This document shows, one piece after another, positions 50,596 through 59,381 of a stretch of 64,000 nucleotides of DNA. Within the stretch, counting starts at the first letter, position 1, and each line of letters opens with the position of its first letter. The stretch is from Eshraghiella sp964414835 (GTDB taxonomy: Bacteria > Bacillota > Clostridia > Lachnospirales > Lachnospiraceae). Location: the NCBI GenBank assembly GCA_964414835.1, contig CAYPWY010000005.1:1-64000 (forward strand). The letters are read 5' to 3'. The notes beneath the pieces are model-generated. The model worked only from the letters and a program-made list of their open reading frames with translations. It had not been told where the DNA came from and searched no databases. Both the position numbers and the translations under genes were made by a program.

Positions 50596-53500
50596 TTACT
50601 TCTTCATTGCATAAAACGCTTCAATCTGTGCCTGCTCGCTTGAAAGTCCTTTCTCTTCCATAAGAACAATCTGATTAAGCATCTTCTTATAGTCGTGAGG
50701 CATAATTTTCTTGAATTTAGGAAGATATTCACTGAAATTATCAAGTATCATCTTACCTTTTTCAGAATTGGTGTATGCCACATGCTTTTGTATCATCTGC
50801 TTCAGTTCAAGTACATCATATTTGTCCGTTACCTCTTCAGAGCTTATGAGCTCCTTGTTAAGATTAAGATAAAGCTTATTGTCCTCATCAAGGATGTAAG
50901 CAATACCTCCGCTCATTCCTGCCGCAAAGTTTTTGCCTGTTTTACCGAGAACCACCACACGTCCTCCCGTCATATATTCACAGCCATGCTCTCCGACTCC
51001 CTCCACAACCGCAGTTGCGCCTGAATTGCGGACACAGAAACGTTCTCCTGCAACACCATTGATATATGCTTCTCCGCTTGTAGCGCCATATAATGCCACA
51101 TTACCGATGATAATATTCTCATCATATCTGAACCCTGAGCTTTTAGGAGGATATACAATAAGCTTACCGCCGGATATTCCTTTTCCGAAATAGTCATTTG
51201 AATCTCCCACAAGCTCTATGGTAAGCCCCTTAGGAATAAAAGCTCCAAAGCTCTGTCCTCCGTTGCCGTTGCATCTGATAGTGTAGGTATCCTCAGGAAG
51301 TCCGTCATCATAAAGCCTTGTAATCTCCGCACCAAACATAGTGCCAAAAGCACGGCTGTTTACATTAGTTACGTCCAATTCAATGCTCTTCTTCTGTTTT
51401 TTCTTAAGTGCAGGCATAAGCTCTTTAATAAGAACAGTCTCATCAAGTGTTTTCTCAAGCTGAAAATCATACACATTTTTATTGTTATAATCCATTTTAT
51501 CAGCGCCGGCATATGGATTGTTGAGAATTGATGACAAATCAATCTCTCCAAGCCTCTTACCATTGCCTGATATTTTCTGGAAAAGCAGGTCGCTTCTTCC
51601 GCACATCTCATCTATTGTCCTGAATCCCAGCTTTGCCATATACTCTCTTAATTCCTGTGCGACAAACTTCATAAAGTTAATTACATATTCAGGCTTTCCG
51701 GCAAATTTTTTACGAAGCTCAGGATTCTGTGTTGCCACGCCTACCGGACAGGTATCAAGATTACACACTCTCATCATAACACATCCAAGCGTTACAAGCG
51801 GCGCTGTGGCAAAACCAAACTCCTCCGCTCCAAGAAGACATGCTATTGCAACATCCCTTCCGTTCATAAGCTTTCCGTCGGTTTCCACAACCACCTTATT
51901 TCTAAGTCCATTCATAATAAGAGTCTGATGTGTCTCTGCAAGTCCCAGCTCCCATGGAAGTCCTGCATTATGGATGGAGCTTCCCGGTGCAGCACCCGTT
52001 CCTCCGTCATAACCGGAAATAAGGATTACCTGCGCACCTGCCTTGGCAACACCTGCAGCTACTGTTCCCACGCCTGCCTCTGATACAAGCTTAACCGAAA
52101 TTCTCGCCTGCCTATTGGCATTTTTCAAATCATATATAAGCTGTGCCAAATCCTCGATTGAATAAATATCGTGATGAGGAGGCGGTGATATAAGGCTTAC
52201 GCCCGGAGTTGAAAGTCTGGTCTTTGCAATCCATGGATATACCTTTCCTCCCGGAAGATGTCCGCCTTCTCCCGGCTTAGCGCCCTGTGCCATTTTAATC
52301 TGGATTTCATTGGCGCTTACCAGGTATCTTGAGGTTACACCGAACCTGCCGGATGCCACCTGTTTTATTGCGGAACATTTATTAAGTCCGTCAGGTCCCA
52401 CAGTGAGACGTTCAATGCTTTCACCGCCCTCACCGCTGTTGGAACGACCGTGAAGCGTGTTCATGGCGATTGCCAGAGTTTCGTGTGCTTCCTGAGAAAT
52501 CGAACCGTATGACATAGCTCCCGTCTTAAACCTCTTTACGATTGATTCGACGCTTTCCACTTCTTCTATAGGTATGCCTTTTTCAGGGAATTTAAAGTCC
52601 ATATAACCGCGAAGTGTTACCGGCTCCATTTCCTCATTCATAAGATGAGAATATTCTTTAAATGTATTGTAATCACCGTTTCTTGAAGCAAGCTGGAGAA
52701 GGTGAATAGTCTGAGGGTTATAGAGATGTTCCTCCTTGCCGCTTCTAAGCTTGTGGCTTCCTACACTGTCAAAGGTTTCATCAGCCGTAAGTCCCAGAGG
52801 GTCAAATGCCCTGCTGTGTCTTACGTTGACATCGTCCTCAATATCCTTTAATGTGATGCCTCCGATTCTGCTGACTGTTCCAGTAAAATATTTGTCAATA
52901 ACCTCCGGTGCAATTCCTATTGCCTCAAAAATCTTGGAGCCTTCATATGACTGAATAGTGGAAATCCCCATCTTGGAAGCTATTTTGACAATTCCGGAAA
53001 GAATTGCATTATTATAATCCTCAACGGCAGCATAGTAATCCTTGTCAAGTATTCCTATGTTGATAAGCTCTTTGATTGTATCCTGCGCAAGATACGGATT
53101 AACCGCACATGCTCCGTAGCCAAGAAGTGTAGCAAAATGATGAACCGTTCTAGGTTCACCGCTTTCAAGAATAAGCGACACACTTGTCTTTTTCTTGGTT
53201 ACTACAAGATGCTGGTTCATGGCCGCCACTGCAAGAAGCGATGGAATTGCCACGCGGTTATCGTCAACGCCTCTGTCTGTAAGGATAAGTATATTGGCAC
53301 CGTCACCGCACGCTCTGTCCGCCTCAACAAACATTCTGTCTATAGCTTTTTCAAGGGATGTATTCTTATAATATGTAATAGGAATCTCCACCACCCTGAA
53401 GCCTTCTTTATTCATGTTTTTTATTTTCAAAATATCGGTGTTGGTAAGTATGGGATTGTCTATCCTGAGTACATGGCAGTTTTCCGCTCTCTCCTCAAGG

Positions 53501-55137
53501 ATGTTTCCATCCTTACCTATATATATTGATGTAGCCGTAACGATTTTCTCACGAAGTGCATCTATCGGAGGGTTTGTTACCTGTGCAAAAAGCTGTTTGA
53601 AATATTCAAACAATGATGGTCTTTGTTTTGAGATTGCAGCAATAGGCGTGTCAACTCCCATAGCCGCAATAGGCTCCGAACCGTTTTTAGCCATATTAAG
53701 GATTGCCGAATAGAAATCCTCATAGGTATATCCAAATGCCTTCTGAAGTCTTGCCCTCTGTGTTTTGTCATACTCTTCCACTTTTTTATTAGGGATTTTA
53801 AGGTCTTTCAGCATAACAAGGTTGTTGTCAAGCCATTCGCCGTAAGGCTTTCTTGTGGCATATTTTGCCTTAAGCTCTTCATCGTCTATTACTCTTCCTT
53901 CTACGGTATCCACAAGGAGCATTTTACCCGGATGAAGCCTCTCCTTAATCTTGATATTAGATGGGGCAATATCAAGCACTCCTACCTCCGATGAAAGTAC
54001 AAGATAGTCATCATTGGTAATATAATAACGTGATGGTCTGAGACCGTTTCTGTCAAGCACCGCACCCATAACATCACCGTCGGAGAAAAGAATCGAAGCA
54101 GGTCCGTCCCATGGCTCCATCATTGTAGCGTAATATTGATAGAAATCTCTTTTCTCAAGTCCGATAAGTTTATTATTCATCCAAGGTTCGGGAATCGTAA
54201 TCATAACTGCCAGAGGCAAATCCATTCCGCTCATAACAAGAAATTCAAGTGTATTGTCAAGCATGGCTGAGTCGGAGCCTTCGGTATTGACAACAGGAAT
54301 AACCTTGTGCATACTGCCCTCAAAATACTTGCTCTTCATATTTTCTTCACGGGCAAGCATTTTATCGGCATTGCCTTTGATAGTATTAATCTCTCCATTA
54401 TGCACTATAAATCTGTTAGGATGGGCTCTTCTCCAGCTTGGATTGGTGTTGGTACTGAATCTGGAGTGGACAGTTGCTATGGCAGACTCATAATCCTTGC
54501 TGCACAAGTCAGGGAAAAATGTCCTGAGCTGGTCCACCAGAAACATTCCTTTGTATACTATCGTTCTGCTGGAAAGTGATACTACATATGTATCATCATT
54601 ACTTTGTTCAAAAACCTTTCTTACTATATAAAGCTTCCTGTCAAATGCAAGTCCCTTTTCACATCCGGCAGGTCTTTTAACAAAACACTGAAGGATTGAC
54701 GGCATAACCTCTATCGCCTTGCTTCCAAGCACTTCCGGCTTAATCGGTACATCTCTCCACCCGAGAAATTCAAGGTCTTCCTTCTCAACGATGTTTTCAA
54801 ACATTTTCATGCCCTGCTTTTTCTTAAGCTCATCCTGTGAAAAGAAAAACATTCCCACGCCGTAATCACGTTCTTCTCCAAGCTCGATTCCAATACTCTT
54901 ACAGGCTTTACTGAAAAATTTATGTGATATCTGGAGCATAATGCCTACGCCGTCACCCGTCTTCCCTTCAGCATCCTTGCCTGCTCTGTGTTCAAGGTTT
55001 TCAACAATGCTCAAAGCATTCTCAACTGTCTTGTGGGTTTTGATACCCTTGATGTTGACGATGGCACCGATACCGCAGTTATCATGTTCAAACTGGGGAT
55101 TGTACAATCCGTTGTTGTATTCGTTATCGTAAATCAT
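50596..55137 (-). CDS. gltB: Glutamate synthase (NADPH), large subunit
   Basis: 1513 residues, full length. Cleaves glutamine and transfers ammonia to 2-oxoglutarate, yielding two glutamates. Class II glutaminase with nucleophile Cys21 (after a 20-residue propeptide, HDNCGIGAIVN), a central domain, an FMN barrel with HHDIYSIEDLAQLIYDL and GGTGAAPGSS, the 3Fe-4S motif CVMMRVCNLDTCPVG, and a C-terminal beta-helix (GGQSFGAF, GMSGGIAYILDED). First gene of gltB-gltD, own promoter. Confidence 0.98.
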   Translation of the reverse strand: MIYDNEYNNGLYNPQFEHDNCGIGAIVNIKGIKTHKTVENALSIVENLEHRAGKDAEGKTGDGVGIMLQISHKFFSKACKSIGIELGEERDYGVGMFFFSQDELKKKQGMKMFENIVEKEDLEFLGWRDVPIKPEVLGSKAIEVMPSILQCFVKRPAGCEKGLAFDRKLYIVRKVFEQSNDDTYVVSLSSRTIVYKGMFLVDQLRTFFPDLCSKDYESAIATVHSRFSTNTNPSWRRAHPNRFIVHNGEINTIKGNADKMLAREENMKSKYFEGSMHKVIPVVNTEGSDSAMLDNTLEFLVMSGMDLPLAVMITIPEPWMNNKLIGLEKRDFYQYYATMMEPWDGPASILFSDGDVMGAVLDRNGLRPSRYYITNDDYLVLSSEVGVLDIAPSNIKIKERLHPGKMLLVDTVEGRVIDDEELKAKYATRKPYGEWLDNNLVMLKDLKIPNKKVEEYDKTQRARLQKAFGYTYEDFYSAILNMAKNGSEPIAAMGVDTPIAAISKQRPSLFEYFKQLFAQVTNPPIDALREKIVTATSIYIGKDGNILEERAENCHVLRIDNPILTNTDILKIKNMNKEGFRVVEIPITYYKNTSLEKAIDRMFVEADRACGDGANILILTDRGVDDNRVAIPSLLAVAAMNQHLVVTKKKTSVSLILESGEPRTVHHFATLLGYGACAVNPYLAQDTIKELINIGILDKDYYAAVEDYNNAILSGIVKIASKMGISTIQSYEGSKIFEAIGIAPEVIDKYFTGTVSRIGGITLKDIEDDVNVRHSRAFDPLGLTADETFDSVGSHKLRSGKEEHLYNPQTIHLLQLASRNGDYNTFKEYSHLMNEEMEPVTLRGYMDFKFPEKGIPIEEVESVESIVKRFKTGAMSYGSISQEAHETLAIAMNTLHGRSNSGEGGESIERLTVGPDGLNKCSAIKQVASGRFGVTSRYLVSANEIQIKMAQGAKPGEGGHLPGGKVYPWIAKTRLSTPGVSLISPPPHHDIYSIEDLAQLIYDLKNANRQARISVKLVSEAGVGTVAAGVAKAGAQVILISGYDGGTGAAPGSSIHNAGLPWELGLAETHQTLIMNGLRNKVVVETDGKLMNGRDVAIACLLGAEEFGFATAPLVTLGCVMMRVCNLDTCPVGVATQNPELRKKFAGKPEYVINFMKFVAQELREYMAKLGFRTIDEMCGRSDLLFQKISGNGKRLGEIDLSSILNNPYAGADKMDYNNKNVYDFQLEKTLDETVLIKELMPALKKKQKKSIELDVTNVNSRAFGTMFGAEITRLYDDGLPEDTYTIRCNGNGGQSFGAFIPKGLTIELVGDSNDYFGKGISGGKLIVYPPKSSGFRYDENIIIGNVALYGATSGEAYINGVAGERFCVRNSGATAVVEGVGEHGCEYMTGGRVVVLGKTGKNFAAGMSGGIAYILDEDNKLYLNLNKELISSEEVTDKYDVLELKQMIQKHVAYTNSEKGKMILDNFSEYLPKFKKIMPHDYKKMLNQIVLMEEKGLSSEQAQIEAFYAMKK

Positions 55138-55173
55138 CCGTTCCCCATCCTTTCCGTAAAATTTATTTTCTAA

Positions 55174-55202
55174 AATATACTACGTTTTTTTTTGATTGTA
55201 AA
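55174..55202 (-). promoter_or_regulatory. Promoter for gltB-gltD
   Basis: Minus-strand TTTACA (55197-55202), 17 bp containing a run of nine A, TATATT (55174-55179); leader about 30 nt. Confidence 0.6.
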
Positions 55203-55431
55203 TAGAAACTTTTGGGGAATTGTCAGATAATTTGAATATTTTATATTTTAGCAGATTATTATCAGATAATTTAGCTAATTGTGTGTATTTTGTTTGACCT
55301 TCAGCACTGCAAAAAAGCTTACGCATATACCCATCAGCTTTAAAATGTAATGTCAGGATATGTACATAAGCATTTTTCAGCGGGCATAAACTTGATTTTA
55401 TTAATTTATTATGTTTTGTTTGTTAATTTTG

Positions 55432-55460
55432 TTGAAGAATACGGGTCAAAAAGGTAAAAT
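55432..55460 (+). promoter_or_regulatory. Promoter for the DUF3810 gene
   Basis: TTGAAG (55432-55437), 17 bp, TAAAAT (55455-55460), then a short leader and an AAGGAG site. Confidence 0.5.
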
Positions 55461-55483
55461 ATCAGTACAAGGAGATTATATTT

Positions 55484-56659
55484 ATGAAAGATTCAACGAA
55501 AGGTTCCAATAAGAAGGAGCTCAAATTCATCAATTATAAGAAATACATACTGGTAATCGGCATACTGCTTTTTATTCTTATTGTCTTCAATATTATGTTC
55601 CGTGTAAGCACCGTTTTTGCCACCAGCTACTGCAACACCATATATTCCAATGTTTCAAAGGTTATGGGCGCGGTAAGCTCGCTTGCTCCTTTTTCCATAA
55701 TAGAAGTGCTTATATATGTGGCGGCAGCCATTGTGCTGTACGCCGTAGTACGGCTTATTATAACGTTTGTCCTCAACCACAGTAAAAGCAGCATCTGTTT
55801 TTTCACATACAGGCTGAAAAAATATCTGTTAAATCTTGTATGCATAGTTTTGGTATGCCTGCTTATTTTAGGCTTTAACTGCACGATACTTTACCACAGA
55901 TTAACGTTTGCGGTATGTGCGAATATGCGCCTTGAAGCCCACAGTACAGAAGAGCTGGTGGCTCTTTTCCAAATCATGTCTCAGGATGCCAATGAATTGA
56001 GCAGCAAGGTGCCCAGAGATTCTGATGGGATTTTTACCCTTGACGGTATTAATACAAAAGAGCTTTGTGTGGATGCCATGAAAGCACTGACTGAGCAGTA
56101 TCCGTTTATGGCTTCATACTACCCTGAACCAAAGCCTATCGCAGCCTCAAAGCTTATGTCAGCTACCGGAATGGCAGGTTTTTACTCTCCTTTTACTATG
56201 GAAGCCAATTACAATGCCGATATGCCGGATTTGGATATTCCCCATACAATGTGTCATGAACTGGCACATTTAAGCGGCTTCATACATGAAGACGAGGCTA
56301 ATTTTATCGGATACGCTGCATGTATAGGTTCCGAAAGCGAGGCCTTGCGTTACAGTGCCACAGTTGAAATGATGATATATGTCATCAATGATTTATATAC
56401 AAGCTGTTCTTATGAGCATTACAGTGAGCTTATCAACTCGCTGGAGCCTGAAATCATTGCAGACATACGCGCACAGTCCGCCTACTGGCGGGAGGCGCAG
56501 CAGAAATTTAGCGGCAAGCTTTCCGACACAGTCCAGACTGCCAACGATGCTTACATAAAGCTTAATGGCGATGTGGAGGGCGACGTAAGATATTCCATGG
56601 TTGTGGAACTATTGCTTGATTACTATTCAAAGAATATAGACGATATTCTTTCGGAGTAA
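55484..56659 (+). CDS. DUF3810 membrane protein with HExxH metallopeptidase motif
   Basis: 391 residues. Three predicted spans (about 20-38, 72-96, 114-132), then an external domain with the zinc-peptidase motif HTMCHELAHLSGF (His258, Glu259, His262) followed by EDEAN (Glu269/271) as candidate third ligand. This is the DUF3810 layout. An upstream conserved-looking stretch AASKLMSATGMAGFYSPFTMEANYN resembles the substrate-edge strand. Membrane zinc protease of unknown substrate is the best guess. The last 98 bases overlap the antisense AraC gene. Confidence 0.88.
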   Translation: MKDSTKGSNKKELKFINYKKYILVIGILLFILIVFNIMFRVSTVFATSYCNTIYSNVSKVMGAVSSLAPFSIIEVLIYVAAAIVLYAVVRLIITFVLNHSKSSICFFTYRLKKYLLNLVCIVLVCLLILGFNCTILYHRLTFAVCANMRLEAHSTEELVALFQIMSQDANELSSKVPRDSDGIFTLDGINTKELCVDAMKALTEQYPFMASYYPEPKPIAASKLMSATGMAGFYSPFTMEANYNADMPDLDIPHTMCHELAHLSGFIHEDEANFIGYAACIGSESEALRYSATVEMMIYVINDLYTSCSYEHYSELINSLEPEIIADIRAQSAYWREAQQKFSGKLSDTVQTANDAYIKLNGDVEGDVRYSMVVELLLDYYSKNIDDILSE

Positions 56660-57362
56660 GTCCGCACTCTTTTTTGAAGCATTGGATAAAGTGGCTTTGG
56701 GATGAGAAACCGAAATATTCCGCAATCTCAGAATAAGAGTAATCCGAAAAACGCAGCATATTGGCGGCTGCCTTAATCTTTTCCCTTCGGATAAAATCCT
56801 GTAATGTTATGCCTGACTCCTTATGAAAAACAGTTGACAGATAGCTTCTGTTAACTCCCACCGCTTCTGCAACCATTTGAGACGTAAGCCTGCCTGTGCG
56901 GTGTTTATATATATATTCCATTGCCTTTATTACCTGCATGGAGTACACGCTTCTCTTTGGCTGCTTTGACATCCTCTCTGTAAAATCCATAAGCATTTCA
57001 TTGTGAAGCCTTATTATATCCTCTGCTTCCGACAACAAATCCATCTTACTGATATACAAATCACTAAGTGTATATGCCATTTCTCTTTCAAGCCCTTTTT
57101 CAACACAAAGCCTTGTAATCAAAGCCGTTGAAACCACAAAATGATACCTCATATTGCGCATACGGTTGACCGATAGTTTTCCGTACTCCGCTCCGTCATA
57201 TAACGAAGTGTCTGAAGGGTCCGCAAGAACCTTTTTTACCTCGCCAACATCTCCGGCGGCAACATTTTCATAATAACCGTATTCATGGCTGTATTCCACA
57301 TGGCTCTTTTCTTCCTCCTGTTGTTCCAAAAGCCGAAGACTCAGTTCTTTATTAATGCTCAT
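56562..57362 (-). CDS. AraC-family transcriptional regulator
   Basis: 266 residues from the ATG at 57362 (GAGGTG site). The C-terminal DNA-binding domain has both helix-turn-helix units: TSQMVAEAVGVNRSYLSTVFHKESGITLQDFI and YSEIAEYFGFSSQSHFIQCFKKECGLTPKEYR. The N-terminal about 160 residues are a helical sensor part of unknown ligand. An unusual tail of about 23 residues after KEYR is encoded antisense to the end of the DUF3810 gene. Divergent from the cytoplasmic GH5 gene, with 15-bp direct repeats between them, so it likely controls that gene and itself. Confidence 0.92.
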   Translation of the reverse strand: MSINKELSLRLLEQQEEEKSHVEYSHEYGYYENVAAGDVGEVKKVLADPSDTSLYDGAEYGKLSVNRMRNMRYHFVVSTALITRLCVEKGLEREMAYTLSDLYISKMDLLSEAEDIIRLHNEMLMDFTERMSKQPKRSVYSMQVIKAMEYIYKHRTGRLTSQMVAEAVGVNRSYLSTVFHKESGITLQDFIRREKIKAAANMLRFSDYSYSEIAEYFGFSSQSHFIQCFKKECGLTPKEYRLYSLNSNQAIVPQPWNILRRPPHRH

Positions 57363-57389
57363 AAACTTCACCTCTTTTTACATCATAAA

Positions 57390-57424
57390 ACATTTTTGAT
57401 ATAAAAACAACATTTTTGATATAA
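57390..57424. repeat. Direct repeats (15 bp, 20-bp period) between araC-type and GH5 genes
   Basis: The 15-mer ACATTTTTGATATAA occurs at 57390-57404 and 57410-57424. Start-to-start distance is 20 bp, close to the 21 bp of classical AraC direct half-sites. The copies supply the -35 (TTGATA) and -10 (TATAAT) boxes of the GH5 promoter and also overlap the divergent promoter. Confidence 0.8.
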
Positions 57425-57425
57425 T
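57396..57425 (+). promoter_or_regulatory. Promoter for the cytoplasmic GH5 gene
   Basis: TTGATA (57396-57401), 18 bp, TATAAT (57420-57425); leader about 50 nt to the AAAGGAGG site. A minus-strand TTGTTT-17-TATGAT (57382-57410) for the AraC gene overlaps it. Confidence 0.5.
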
Positions 57426-57480
57426 ATACCGATAAAATGAAATATAGTCTAAATATACTAAGCCAAAGGAGGCATACTGG

Positions 57481-58476
57481 ATGAACGGTTTTAAAAGGGG
57501 CATTAATTTAGGAGGCTGGCTCAGCCAAAGCTCTATGGCAAAAGACCATTTAGATAATTATATCGTTGAAAATGATATAGCAGCCATCAAGTATATGGGT
57601 GCAGACCATATAAGGCTGCCCATAGATTATATGCTTATAGAGAAAGAAGACGGAACCCCCAAGCTTTCAGGATACAAGTATATAGATAATTGTGTAAGCT
57701 GGTGCGGCAGGTACGGACTTAATATAGTGCTGGATTTGCACAGGGCATATGGATATTCTTTTAATGAAGCTTCAGCGTGCGGGAATTTTTGGAAAAACAG
57801 GCAGTGCCGTCACCGCTTTCTCAGACTTTGGGACAGACTATCAGCACGTTATGGCATATATAATTATGCAGCCTTTGATATTCTCAATGAAATCGTTGAC
57901 GAAAGCGTCTGTGACATATGGAATGACCTTGCCTCCAATGCAATATCCATCATAAGAAAGAACGCTGCCGATAATTGGATTATTGTTGGCGGTACAAGAT
58001 ATAACAGCATTTTTACGGTAAAGGACATTGCAGATTTCAACCAGCATAAAATCGCATACTCATTCCACTTTTACGAGCCCTATATCTTTACTCATCAAGG
58101 AGCATGCTGGGAAAGCTTTATGCCCGATGACTTCAGGGTAAACTACCCTCTGACGGCAAAAGAATATTCCGATACCGCAAAAGAAAAGCTGGACGGACAG
58201 TGCATGGGAATTTTCCGGTGCATGAATGAAAACGCTTCAGGTACAGCTATGCTGGATTCCCTTTTTGACAGCGCCGTAATGGCATCCTCCCAACGCGGCA
58301 TCCCTTTGTACTGCGGCGAATATGGTGTAATAAACAATGCTGATTCTAAGTCCGCAAAGCTGTACATTGCCGATTTGCAAAACGTCCTGTCAAAATACAA
58401 TATAGGAAGAGCCATGTGGAATTACAAGGGGCTCAATTTCGGAATTGACGGAAAAAACTTTACTATTCAATTATAA
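57481..58476 (+). CDS. Cytoplasmic glycoside hydrolase family 5 enzyme
   Basis: 331 residues, a bare GH5 barrel with no signal peptide. Motifs: GINLGGWLSQ, DHIRLPIDYML, LNIVLDLHRAYG, acid/base Glu137 in FDILNEIVDE, YSFHFYEPYIFTHQG and nucleophile Glu280 in LYCGEYGV. The GGWLSQ start and HRAYG resemble exo-beta-glucanase/glucosidase-type GH5 members acting on short oligosaccharides. Intracellular location fits use on imported oligosaccharides. Divergent from an AraC regulator. Its 3' end overlaps the convergent lipid kinase gene by 14 bp. Confidence 0.9.
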   Translation: MNGFKRGINLGGWLSQSSMAKDHLDNYIVENDIAAIKYMGADHIRLPIDYMLIEKEDGTPKLSGYKYIDNCVSWCGRYGLNIVLDLHRAYGYSFNEASACGNFWKNRQCRHRFLRLWDRLSARYGIYNYAAFDILNEIVDESVCDIWNDLASNAISIIRKNAADNWIIVGGTRYNSIFTVKDIADFNQHKIAYSFHFYEPYIFTHQGACWESFMPDDFRVNYPLTAKEYSDTAKEKLDGQCMGIFRCMNENASGTAMLDSLFDSAVMASSQRGIPLYCGEYGVINNADSKSAKLYIADLQNVLSKYNIGRAMWNYKGLNFGIDGKNFTIQL

Positions 58477-59350
58477 TATCAATGGCTTTGCCTACCACCA
58501 ATATCTCCACTCGCTGGTGGGCATCGCCATTTTCCCCGTCAACAGTCCACTCTATCGCCTTATCGCTTTCTATAATAATATGGTCGGTTCTAAAGCGTTC
58601 CACCATAGGGCTTTTCTGTGACTTTGACAAAAGTCCTGCCACAATCTGCTGAAGCTCAAGAGGGGACGCCGGTTCTTTTACAAGCGTTACCTCAAAAAGC
58701 CCGTCATCAAGCTCAACCTCTTTGCCGGTTATTCCCTTCATTCCTCCTACGGAGCTGGAATTAGACACCATTCCGTATATGTAGCTGCCTTTTATCTCCA
58801 TATCATTGCAGAGTACCGTCAGATAATATGATTTCACATTGGCAAGACTTTTGAGGCTTTCCAGTATATATGCCTGATGCCCCAGAACATTTTTCATATT
58901 CTGAGGTGTTTTATATGATACATCAGAAAATACTCCGAATGCAGCAACATAATTAAAATATCTTCCGTTCATTTTTCCTATATCACAGGATATAATTCTT
59001 CCGTTGGAAATCTGTTTTGCAGCTTTAAGCATGTTCTTGGGTATTCCAAGTGTCGCTGCAAAATCATTGGTTGAGCCTGCCGGGATATACCCGATTGGCG
59101 GTTTTGCGTTAAGATGCGTCATCATGGCTGAAATCACTTCGTTGAGCGTTCCGTCGCCGCCGCTGCACACAATCAAATCATATAACCCATCCGCCTCACA
59201 AACTCTGTCATAGCCATCCATAGCCTGCTGCGTAGGATATGCCGTAACGATATATCCGCTTTTGGTAAAAATATCAATTATATCCACAAGCTTATTTCTG
59301 ATAAGTCCTTTTCCCGAATGAGGATTATACACAAATAATAACTTTTTCAT
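58463..59350 (-). CDS. Diacylglycerol/lipid kinase family protein (YegS/DgkB-like)
   Basis: 295 residues. Catalytic domain start KLLFVYNPHSGKG, nucleotide loop SGGDGTLNEVI, IPAGSTNDFAATLGIP, and the C-terminal beta-sandwich with ELDDGLFEV and WTVDGENG. Phosphorylates diacylglycerol or a related lipid at the membrane; in Gram-positives DgkB recycles diacylglycerol from lipoteichoic acid synthesis. Follows licD by 31 nt on the same strand, which fits a teichoic-acid or lipid modification role. Confidence 0.92.
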   Translation of the reverse strand: MKKLLFVYNPHSGKGLIRNKLVDIIDIFTKSGYIVTAYPTQQAMDGYDRVCEADGLYDLIVCSGGDGTLNEVISAMMTHLNAKPPIGYIPAGSTNDFAATLGIPKNMLKAAKQISNGRIISCDIGKMNGRYFNYVAAFGVFSDVSYKTPQNMKNVLGHQAYILESLKSLANVKSYYLTVLCNDMEIKGSYIYGMVSNSSSVGGMKGITGKEVELDDGLFEVTLVKEPASPLELQQIVAGLLSKSQKSPMVERFRTDHIIIESDKAIEWTVDGENGDAHQRVEILVVGKAIDIIIE

Positions 59351-59381
59351 CTTCCACCTCTGTATTTATCGCCTGATTCAA

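Larger units (their letters stand above)
55138..55483. other. Intergenic region between divergent gltB and DUF3810 genes
   Basis: 345 bp, AT-rich, no open frame with a ribosome binding site. It holds the gltB promoter (55174-55202), the DUF3810 promoter (55432-55460) and a direct repeat TCAGATAATTT at 55223-55233 and 55262-55272 (39 bp apart). The middle part (about 55280-55400) shows nothing I recognise as a riboswitch or small RNA. Confidence 0.6.
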
